Positions 33,561-40,011 of a stretch of 40,011 nt of DNA are shown here, piece after piece. Origin of the DNA: Tissierella praeacuta DSM 18095. GTDB lineage: Bacteria; Bacillota; Clostridia; Tissierellales; Tissierellaceae. The translations under genes and the position numbers were made by a program. The stretch lies in the NCBI RefSeq assembly GCF_900128955.1, contig NZ_FQTY01000021.1:1-40011 (forward strand). The letters run 5' to 3'. Within the stretch, counting starts at the first letter, position 1, and every line of letters begins with the position of its first letter. The notes below the pieces were generated by a model that was not told where the DNA came from, ran no database searches, and saw only the letters and a list, made by a program, of their open reading frames with translations.

Positions 33561-34523
33561 ATGGATAAAGTAAGTCTTGAGGGGTTATTATTAAGTTTAT
33601 TTGAAGAAGATTTTAATAAAAATAATAACTACAGCTATATATCTCAATTAACTATAATAAATATAAAATCTTTAATACCTATGTTAAATGAAGAAGCAGT
33701 AAGAGTAGACTATATTAGATTTCTAGAAGAATTTAAATTATGGTTAAGCTATAGAATTGGAGATAACCCTTCCTTAATAAATTCACAAGGAAGGGTGAAT
33801 ACAAATATATATTGGAAAGAATACGATGATTCTATAATAGGTAGAATAATACCTTTAATTTTAGCAAATCAGAAATATGAAGTAATAGAAGAAGAAGTGA
33901 TAAAAAATATATTATTTACAACTGGGAATTTTCAAACCCTATTTGAAACAGTATCTATTGTGCATTTATTATATTTAATTATTGAAAATGAGGATAGTAT
34001 AATAGATAAAATAAAAGAAAATATTATTGGGTTTTCTCAGATTAACTATATCAATAAATATGGAGAGTATTATAGAGTAGAAATTGAAAAATATAATGGT
34101 AATTTTAAAGTTGATTTTGAAAGAGAAAAGATTCATTTGCTAAATACTTTAAATGATATAGGAAACAATAGATATTCAAATCTAGAAGATACTATAAAAG
34201 TCTTAGGTAAGGAAGAACCTAAGACTTTTATAGGGAAAATACTATATGGGTTTTTATATAATAGAAATAAGGAATGGAATATCCCAAAATTTTACATTAA
34301 TCTTAGTAAATATATTATAGATTTAAGAAAATCTAGAATAGATCCCGATAAATTAAGGATAAAAGAATATATTTTACCAGATGTTTTTAGTTTTAATAAG
34401 GGAGAAATATTTTTTCACTCATTACTTAGAGAATCTAAAGTAATAAAAAAAGAAGTAAAGGATAGTACCTTAACTTCTTTAATTCAAACTAAAACTGGTA
34501 TGTACTTATTTAGAAGACCCTAA
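33561..34523 (+). CDS. Uncharacterised protein co-transcribed with argS
   Basis: A 320-residue soluble, helix-rich protein that I do not recognise. The middle (YDDSIIGRIIPLILANQKYE, NFQTLFETVSIVHLLYLIIE) has a repeated-helix look; the last third is more basic. No catalytic motif, cysteine cluster or membrane span is visible. It begins only 6 bases after argS with little ribosome site of its own, so it is probably translationally coupled and under the arginine T-box. This location suggests a translation- or growth-linked role, without direct evidence. Confidence 0.7.
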   Translation: MDKVSLEGLLLSLFEEDFNKNNNYSYISQLTIINIKSLIPMLNEEAVRVDYIRFLEEFKLWLSYRIGDNPSLINSQGRVNTNIYWKEYDDSIIGRIIPLILANQKYEVIEEEVIKNILFTTGNFQTLFETVSIVHLLYLIIENEDSIIDKIKENIIGFSQINYINKYGEYYRVEIEKYNGNFKVDFEREKIHLLNTLNDIGNNRYSNLEDTIKVLGKEEPKTFIGKILYGFLYNRNKEWNIPKFYINLSKYIIDLRKSRIDPDKLRIKEYILPDVFSFNKGEIFFHSLLRESKVIKKEVKDSTLTSLIQTKTGMYLFRRP

Positions 34524-34537
34524 GGGGTCTATTTTTT
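34515..34537 (+). terminator. Terminator of the argS operon
   Basis: AGACCC (34515-34520) and GGGTCT (34525-34530) with a short loop, followed by ATTTTTTTAG. It overlaps both the preceding gene's end and the stop of the convergent small gene. Confidence 0.8.
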
Positions 34538-34723
34538 TAGATATTCTAAAAAATCTTTTTCGTCAACTTCTGCTAAAGAACTTAATTCTTCAAGAATACT
34601 ATCTTTTAAGCTTAAAAAATCGTTTATTTTAGTGTTGCTGCCTGTATATTCCAAGGCTTCAATAATTAAGAGCATATCATCTTTAGACATTTCCTGGATA
34701 GAAATCTTATCAAATTCTCTCAT
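34529..34723 (-). CDS. Small acidic protein of unknown function
   Basis: A 64-residue protein on the minus strand, starting at ATG with a good AAGGAG site (34732-34737 region). It is acidic, helical and rich in D, E, L and S (DFLSLKDSILEELSSLAEVD, then KDFLEYLKK), with no cysteine or membrane span. The good ribosome site and coherent helical composition argue for a real gene, though it is unrecognised. The 154-base gap to the divergent radical SAM gene contains a 13-base palindrome ATTCT-ATA-AGAAT (34758-34770). Confidence 0.6.
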   Translation of the reverse strand: MREFDKISIQEMSKDDMLLIIEALEYTGSNTKINDFLSLKDSILEELSSLAEVDEKDFLEYLKK

Positions 34724-34877
34724 GGATTATCTCCTTTCTTGTCGTATTATACAATATATTCTATAAGAATTTTGTCAAAAATTCAATTACTATTCTTATG
34801 TTTTAGTAAATTATCTGTATAAGACTAAAAACTAATGATATAATGTATTTAATACAATAAAAAAGGAAGGTAAATAG

Positions 34878-36644
34878 ATGAAGGTAATATTAAGCACGTT
34901 AAATTCCAAGTTTATTCATTCTTGTTTAGCTATTAGATACTTACAGGGATATGTTAAGGATTTAATTGATATAGAAATAAAGGAATATACAATAAATCAA
35001 AATATAGATTTTATAACTTCAGATTTATATAAATTAGAGCCAGATATTATTGGATTTTCAACTTATATTTGGAATTTAACGGAGACATTAAACATATGCA
35101 AGATTTTAAAATTAGTTAATCCAAAATTAAAGATAGTTTTAGGGGGACCAGAAGTTTCATTTGATGGAAAAAAGATTTTAGAGGATAATAAGTTTATTGA
35201 TTTTATTATCTATGGTGAAGGAGAGGAAACCTTTAGAGAATTTATAGGAAAGATAATTAGTGGTGAGGATTATAGTAATATACAAGGGTTAATTTACTCC
35301 CAAGGAGATATGGTAATTAAAAATCCACCTAGGCCATTAATCGAAGACTTAAACACTATTCCATCTCCATATAAAAATATTGGAAATGAATTTGAAAATA
35401 AAATAGTATATTTTGAATCTTCAAGGGGATGTCCTTTTGGATGTAAGTTTTGCTTATCTTCCACAATTAAAGGGGTAAGGTATTTTGGAATAGATAGAGT
35501 CAAGGAGGAATTAAATAATCTTATTGATGGTAAAGTAAAACAGGTAAAATTTGTAGATAGAACTTTTAATGCTAATAAAAAGTATGCAATGGAGATAATG
35601 AGATTTATTATAGAAAAGAATCCAAAGGATATAAATTTTCATTTTGAAGTTACAGCACATCTTCTAGATGGAGAAATGCTAGAATTTTTATCAGGTGTAA
35701 AAGAAGGACTGTTTCAATTTGAAGTAGGAGTACAATCTACCAATTTAGATACAATAGAAGCGATTGGAAGGACTACTGATTTTAAGAAGTTAAGGGATAT
35801 TACCAAGAAAATAAAATCATATAGAAATATTCATCAACATTTAGATTTAATTGCAGGGCTTCCATATGAAGATTATGGTTCCTTTAGAAAATCTTTTAAT
35901 GACGTATATGAAATAAGACCTGAAAAAATACAACTAGGTTTTTTAAAATTACTTAAAGGTTCAGAACTGAGAAAAGATGAATCTAGATATGGATTTAAAT
36001 ATTTGGATTTGCCGCCCTATGAAATATTAGAAAATGATTTTATAAGATATAAAGATATAATAAAATTAAAGTCAATAGAAGAGTTAGTGGAGCGATATTA
36101 TAATGAGGGATATTTTGAACATTCATTAGGGTATATAATTAGTAATTATTATACTAATCCTTTTGACTTCTATGAAGATTTTTCTTGTTATTGGGAAGCA
36201 GAAGGTTATCATAAAGTATCTAACAGTAGAAATAAATTATATGAGATATTAATGAGATTTTATAAATATAAACAATTTGATAATGTCTTAGTTTTTAATG
36301 AGCTATTAAAATTCGATTTTATAAATAACAACAAGGGTTCCAAAATTCCAAAAGGCATTTTAAACTATGTAGTAAATATTCAACAACGACAGATTCATGA
36401 AGTATTAAAGAATGAAAGGGTAATTGAAGATTATTTAGGAGAATATAAAGAATTACCAACGAAAAAGATAATTCAGGATATTGCACTTGAAAGTTTTGGA
36501 GTCAATATTTTCAAAATTATAGAGAGTGATTATACTTTAACAGGTCACAATTATAGAACAGATATATTGTTTGTATATCAAAGAGGAGTTATAAATAGGT
36601 GCAAGACCTATGATGTAAGCCATATAATAAAGGAGTTGATTTAA
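34878..36644 (+). CDS. B12-binding-domain radical SAM protein (DUF4080 type)
   Basis: A 588-residue enzyme with three parts. The N-terminal cobalamin-binding-like Rossmann domain spans about 1-140 (PDIIGFSTYIWN, KIVLGGPEVSF, IYGEGEETF). The radical SAM core has the 4Fe-4S motif RGCPFGCKFC, C185-x3-C189-x2-C192, and GVQSTNLDTIEAIGR and DLIAGLPYEDYGSF blocks. A DUF4080-like C-terminal region follows. It lacks the B12 histidine loop that I would expect for tight B12 binding, as is common in this group. The substrate is unknown; relatives occur in many clostridia. It starts at ATG behind AAAAGGAAGG. A TATAAT at 34839-34844 may be the -10. The next gene starts with the base after its stop. Confidence 0.88.
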   Translation: MKVILSTLNSKFIHSCLAIRYLQGYVKDLIDIEIKEYTINQNIDFITSDLYKLEPDIIGFSTYIWNLTETLNICKILKLVNPKLKIVLGGPEVSFDGKKILEDNKFIDFIIYGEGEETFREFIGKIISGEDYSNIQGLIYSQGDMVIKNPPRPLIEDLNTIPSPYKNIGNEFENKIVYFESSRGCPFGCKFCLSSTIKGVRYFGIDRVKEELNNLIDGKVKQVKFVDRTFNANKKYAMEIMRFIIEKNPKDINFHFEVTAHLLDGEMLEFLSGVKEGLFQFEVGVQSTNLDTIEAIGRTTDFKKLRDITKKIKSYRNIHQHLDLIAGLPYEDYGSFRKSFNDVYEIRPEKIQLGFLKLLKGSELRKDESRYGFKYLDLPPYEILENDFIRYKDIIKLKSIEELVERYYNEGYFEHSLGYIISNYYTNPFDFYEDFSCYWEAEGYHKVSNSRNKLYEILMRFYKYKQFDNVLVFNELLKFDFINNNKGSKIPKGILNYVVNIQQRQIHEVLKNERVIEDYLGEYKELPTKKIIQDIALESFGVNIFKIIESDYTLTGHNYRTDILFVYQRGVINRCKTYDVSHIIKELI

Positions 36645-36645
36645 T

Positions 36646-37398
36646 TTGGATATAATAAAGGATTTTATGATGATTAATAAGCAAGTTTTCAAGAAAACAT
36701 TGAACAGTTTAAAGAATAATGGAGTTATAATTTTTACAGGAATAGTATATATGATTTTAAATATTGCTATTTTTAGTGTGGTGTTGACTATATTTAAAGG
36801 AATATTGTCTATTTTTGCGGGGATTATTTTAGCAATAGTTAGTGCTAGTTTAATTTCAAACTATTTATATTTGTTATATAATATAATTAATTATAATAGG
36901 ATAACCTTCCAGGATTTTAAAGATGGATTTAAATACTTTCTCAGAAAAGTTTACACTGTATTCTTTTTTGCTTGGATAGGTAGTTATTTATTATCTATTA
37001 TTCAACAGATATTAGGATTTAATGCTTATATATTAAATACAATAATAACAATTTCTATATTTTTCATACTTAATGCTTTACCAGAAACTTTGTATTTGAA
37101 GGTTTTAGAACCAATGGACAGTATTATGTACTCAATTGATTTTATTAAGGATAATTGGTTTAATTGGCTATTGCCAAATATACTGTTTTATGGACTTCTT
37201 TATTATCTTACAGGTAATATTATCACAGATTTATTTGCAACTCATCTATCCTTTGGTTTTAATTTTGGCATACCCAGTATTATAAAATATTTGTTAGGAC
37301 AAGGATTATTTTCATTTATAATGATTTATAGGGGGCATTTATTTAAATTACTAAGCACTAGCACTAGAAGAAAAAGAATGTTTATGAATAAGTTTTAG
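36646..37398 (+). CDS. Multi-span membrane protein of unknown function
   Basis: A 250-residue integral membrane protein with about six hydrophobic segments, among them VIIFTGIVYMILNIAIFSVV, VYTVFFFAWIGSYLLSI, TIITISIFFILNALPETLYL and WLLPNILFYGLLYYLTG. A cytoplasmic basic tail STSTRRKRMFMNKF suggests the C-terminus is inside. I recognise no transporter family. It starts at TTG 36646, immediately after the radical SAM stop, behind AAAGGAG. It is therefore probably co-translated with that gene. Confidence 0.7.
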   Translation: MDIIKDFMMINKQVFKKTLNSLKNNGVIIFTGIVYMILNIAIFSVVLTIFKGILSIFAGIILAIVSASLISNYLYLLYNIINYNRITFQDFKDGFKYFLRKVYTVFFFAWIGSYLLSIIQQILGFNAYILNTIITISIFFILNALPETLYLKVLEPMDSIMYSIDFIKDNWFNWLLPNILFYGLLYYLTGNIITDLFATHLSFGFNFGIPSIIKYLLGQGLFSFIMIYRGHLFKLLSTSTRRKRMFMNKF

Positions 37399-37414
37399 GA
37401 ATAGAAGGTGGATT

Positions 37415-38548
37415 ATGGACTTTGTTAATGATTATTTTAAAAAGAAAACTAATAAAATTACATTTATTGAATTAAAAAAAGGAGCAAGGATTAATATTAA
37501 GGGGTATCCTATAGATAAGGATATTCCTCTTCCTATATTAACAGATGTTTTAGTTAGTGAGATCATAGAAGGTAATATGGAAGAAGAAATAAAGGTATCA
37601 GATATAATAGATGGAATTATTTATTTGATGGGCATAGATTCTTTATTCATGCATATGGAGGATTATAAGAACATCCTAATGTATTATAATAAAAAAGCTG
37701 AAGATTATATCTTTTATCAAGGGATTAGGAGTATAGAGGAAGATGATTATGATAATGGAGCTGTTTACTTTAGGGCATTAAAATATATTAACCCTAAAAA
37801 TGTCAATGGCATATTTAATTATGCTATTGCTTTAGAGGAAATAGGAAAAAAATATTTTGAAAAGGAAGAACATGAAAAAGGAATAAAATTTCTTGATAAA
37901 TCTACAAATGAACTGGAGACTATTTTAGATATCGACGATAAATATCCATTGGCATATTATAAATTAGGATATCATTACAAATTTTCAGAGCAATATTTGA
38001 AAGCAAAGCTTATTTGGACAAAGTATTTAGTTTTAGATAAGGATGAACTAAGACTTCAAGAGATAAGAGGAGAAATAGAACTTATTGAAAATGATGTGGC
38101 TTTGGAAACTGGATTAACATATTTATCACGTGAATACTTTGATAAAGCTCTAGATATATTTTTAAAGCTACTACCTAAACTTGATAAATGGTGGGAACTT
38201 AAATATTTAATAGGAGTATGTTATAAAGGACTTTCAGACTTTGAAAATGCAATTGATTATTTTGAGGGAGCTTTGGAACTTTATAAATTAGATTCTAACC
38301 TCTATAATGAATTGGGGATATGCTTATTTACTATAGGGGATATAAATAATGCTATAGATGTATTTACTGAAGGTATTGAAAGTGTGCCAGATGATTACAA
38401 ACTTATATTTAATAGAGGATTATGTTATTTACAATTGGGGAAATTAAAAGATGCCTATAGTGATATAGAAAATGCAGTAATGTTAAATCCTAATGATATA
38501 AATATGAATACTCAGAAAGAAGCATTAGAAAAGCTTATGAATAAATAA
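37415..38548 (+). CDS. Tetratricopeptide-repeat protein
   Basis: A 377-residue soluble protein with an N-terminal domain of about 95 residues (starting MDFVNDYFKKKTNK) followed by TPR helix pairs. Repeats are visible as AVYFRALKYINPKNVNGIFN, YPLAYYKLGYHYKFSEQYLK, FENAIDYFEGALELYKLDSN, YNELGICLFTIGDINNAIDV, and GLCYLQLGKLKDAYSDIENA. These are protein-interaction scaffolds. It follows the membrane protein by 16 bases, so the three genes 34878-38548 look like one transcription unit. The partner is unknown. Confidence 0.85.
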   Translation: MDFVNDYFKKKTNKITFIELKKGARINIKGYPIDKDIPLPILTDVLVSEIIEGNMEEEIKVSDIIDGIIYLMGIDSLFMHMEDYKNILMYYNKKAEDYIFYQGIRSIEEDDYDNGAVYFRALKYINPKNVNGIFNYAIALEEIGKKYFEKEEHEKGIKFLDKSTNELETILDIDDKYPLAYYKLGYHYKFSEQYLKAKLIWTKYLVLDKDELRLQEIRGEIELIENDVALETGLTYLSREYFDKALDIFLKLLPKLDKWWELKYLIGVCYKGLSDFENAIDYFEGALELYKLDSNLYNELGICLFTIGDINNAIDVFTEGIESVPDDYKLIFNRGLCYLQLGKLKDAYSDIENAVMLNPNDINMNTQKEALEKLMNK

Positions 38549-38571
38549 TATTAAATATGGGGGGATTAATG

Positions 38572-39483
38572 ATGGAAATAAAAAAGCTAGAAGAACTATT
38601 GAAATTAAAATATCAATCACCTATGAAACTTGCAGTAGTAGCCTGTCATGATGAAGAAGTTTTAGAAGCAGTCATTGAAAGTAAAAGAAAAGGTATAGCT
38701 GATCCAATATTAATTGGAGATAAAGAAAAAACAATTAATATTGCCAAAGAAAAAGGATTTGATTTAAGTTCTTATAAAATAATAGATGAAAAAGATTTAA
38801 GTGGGGCAGCAGAAATAGGGGTTAAAATGATATTAAATGGGAAAGCTAATTTTATAATGAAAGGATTAGTTGATACTTCCATATTACTAAAAGCAGTCTT
38901 GAATAAAGAATGGGGACTTAGAACAGATTCTCTACTATCTCATGTAATGTTATATGAGATACCTAATTATTCAAAATTAATTTACTTGACTGATGGTGGG
39001 ATGAATCTACAGCCAACATTAGAAGATAAGATTAAGATTATAGAAAATGCAGCAATAGTAGGAAGGGCATTAGGGAAAGAAGAAGTTAAAGTAGCTTGTT
39101 TAGCTGCTAAGGAAAAATTGGATCCTAAAATGACAGCAACAGTAGATGCTATGGAATTGAAGAATAGATATGAAGAAGGAAGTTTTTCAAAAGGAATTAT
39201 AGTAGATGGTCCTATGGCATTAGACTTAGCAGTATCTTCATCTTCTGCTGAGATAAAAGGATATAAATCCCAGGTAGCAGGAGATGCAGATGTTTTATTA
39301 GTTCCAAATATTGAAATGGGAAATGGAATTGGAAAAAGTATTACTTATTTTGCAGGTGGAAAGTCTGCAGGAGTTGTGATGGGTGCAAAGGTTCCTATAG
39401 TATTAGTATCTCGTGCAGATGATCATGAGGCAAAATTATACTCAATTGCGTTAGGTAGTTTAGTAGCAGATTATAATAAATAG
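38572..39483 (+). CDS. ptb: Phosphate butyryltransferase
   Basis: A 303-residue Ptb/Pta-family transferase (acyl-CoA plus phosphate to acyl phosphate). Characteristic blocks are KLAVVACHDEEVLEAV, ADPILIGDKEKTINIA, ANFIMKGLVDTSILLKAVLN, LLSHVMLYEIP, TDGGMNLQPTLEDK, and GDADVLLVPNIEMGNGIGKS with YFAGGKSAGVVMGAKVPIVL. It normally works with butyrate kinase in butyrate formation, but no buk follows inside the window; an rRNA promoter region does. I start at ATG 38572: the upstream ATG at 38557 lies inside the GGGGGG ribosome site. ATG 38569 is an equal alternative. Confidence 0.92.
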   Translation: MEIKKLEELLKLKYQSPMKLAVVACHDEEVLEAVIESKRKGIADPILIGDKEKTINIAKEKGFDLSSYKIIDEKDLSGAAEIGVKMILNGKANFIMKGLVDTSILLKAVLNKEWGLRTDSLLSHVMLYEIPNYSKLIYLTDGGMNLQPTLEDKIKIIENAAIVGRALGKEEVKVACLAAKEKLDPKMTATVDAMELKNRYEEGSFSKGIIVDGPMALDLAVSSSSAEIKGYKSQVAGDADVLLVPNIEMGNGIGKSITYFAGGKSAGVVMGAKVPIVLVSRADDHEAKLYSIALGSLVADYNK

Positions 39484-39619
39484 AAAATAGAATTAGTGTA
39501 TTAGAATTGATATGTTGCTTAGATTGGGGATTATGATGTATATGATATTGCAATAGTGAGTTTACTGTATCCAATTATTTACTTGTTTAGGAAAAGTTGA
39601 ATATTTTTAAAAAAAGGTA

Positions 39620-39847
39620 TTGACTTTATGTTTAAAACCGTGTATCATAATAAAAGTCGGCTGGGGCATTGAACCAAAAGCAAATCAAATAAGATTTGAA
39701 AAAAAGTTCAAAAAAACAGTTGACAACTCTTGAAAAAGAGAGTATGATAGTAAAAGTCGGCTGTGACATTAAACTTCATAAATCTGCAAAATGATTTAAA
39801 AAAGTTTAAAAATAACAGTTGACAGCAAACGAAAAGTTTGCTATACT
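39620..39847 (+). promoter_or_regulatory. Three tandem rRNA-type promoters
   Basis: P1 TTGACT-17-TATCAT (39620-39648), P2 TTGACA-17-TATGAT (39720-39748), P3 TTGACA-17-TATACT (39819-39847). P1 and P2 are 100 bases apart, P2 and P3 99. Each of P1 and P2 is followed by TAAAAGTCGGCTG and a CATT-AAC block, so the array arose by duplication of a promoter unit. P2 and P3 are preceded by A-rich, UP-element-like tracts. The spacers of P2 and P3 contain inverted repeats. 39484-39600 shows no gene and no clear terminator. Confidence 0.88.
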
Positions 39848-40011
39848 AAGTAAGTCACCTCAAGGGGTGACGATGAACCTAGAAAACTAAACAGTGTGAG
39901 AAACTTTGAATTATAAAAAGTAATGACCTAACCCAATGAGCGTAGCGAATTGAAGGTAGGTCAGATGTCGCGAAGTCCAAATCTATGACTTGGCTAACAA
40001 AGCGACGAACA
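39848..40011 (+). ncRNA. Leader of an rRNA operon (partial)
   Basis: After P3 comes a hairpin GTCACC/GGTGAC (39853-39871) and then GAACCTAGAAAACTAAAC (39875-39892), like the GAACCTTGAAAACTGAAC sequence that often stands before Firmicutes 16S rRNA. Next come a hairpin repeat (39925-39962) and further pairable segments (GTCGC/GCGAC and AAGTC/GACTT). The 16S gene itself is beyond the window end, so the rRNA assignment is by leader resemblance and promoter strength. Confidence 0.75.
39925..39962 (+). repeat. Hairpin repeat, copy 2 (rRNA leader)
   Basis: Outer arms GACCTA/TAGGTC, inner arms CAAT/ATTG, loop GAGCGTAGCGA. It matches copy 1 at 6980-7016; the inner arm changes CAAC/GTTG to CAAT/ATTG so pairing is kept. 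Similarity continues into the following AAATC-containing stretch. Confidence 0.7.

Noticed and set aside
34746-34778. MerR-type promoter for the small minus-strand gene
   Set aside because: TTGACA and TATAAT are present on the minus strand with a palindrome between, but the spacer is 21 bases, outside the MerR range, so I do not call it.
1-40011. CRISPR array or insertion sequence
   Set aside because: No regularly spaced identical repeats and no transposase or IS-type terminal inverted repeats were seen in the window.

Overview
The window is AT-rich, low-GC Gram-positive DNA. It has strong AGGAGG-type ribosome sites, T-box leaders, an infC-rpmI-rplT operon with a Firmicutes-type leader, a ytxC-thrS neighbourhood, a phosphate butyryltransferase, and large U32-peptidase and B12-binding radical SAM proteins. 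Together these suggest an anaerobic, probably spore-forming clostridial bacterium (Clostridia or Tissierellia). The exact genus cannot be read from the sequence.

Layout. 1-3546 is the right end of a prophage: a lysis cassette (XhlA-like protein, Amidase_3 endolysin, small membrane protein, LLH holin), then a RelE/HigB-type toxin with a HigA-ImmA/IrrE-type partner behind a palindromic operator, then a 3' half of tRNA-Cys that looks like the attachment-site remnant. 3602-9096 is chromosomal: a DUF6873-like protein, YtxC, HisRS, and ThrRS behind a threonine T-box. A short membrane-anchored FtsH-like protease (minus strand) and a PepV-type dipeptidase follow. 12346-14869 is a cobalamin riboswitch followed by two terminator hairpins and sucCD. 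15022-28820 is mostly housekeeping: an ArAE-like membrane protein, infC-rpmI-rplT, ktrBA potassium uptake, an rRNA methyltransferase, pheST, zapA, a U32 protein and mutS2. 28941-31531 pairs an unusual MerR/zinc-ribbon/methyltransferase fusion with an MFS exporter whose promoter has a MerR-type 19-bp spacer. 31621-34523 is an arginine T-box, argS and an unrecognised gene. 34529-38548 holds a small minus-strand gene, a DUF4080-type radical SAM protein, a membrane protein and a TPR protein. Ptb follows, and the window ends in three tandem promoters and the leader of what is almost certainly an rRNA operon.

Most genes serve translation: four aminoacyl-tRNA synthetase loci, IF3, L35, L20, an rRNA methyltransferase, MutS2 and rRNA promoters. 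The points most worth a second look are the cobalamin riboswitch in front of sucCD, the MerR-methyltransferase/MFS pair, the covarying hairpin repeat shared by the thrS leader and the rRNA leader, the palindromic spacers of the rRNA promoters, and the tRNA-Cys prophage boundary with its toxin-antitoxin module.
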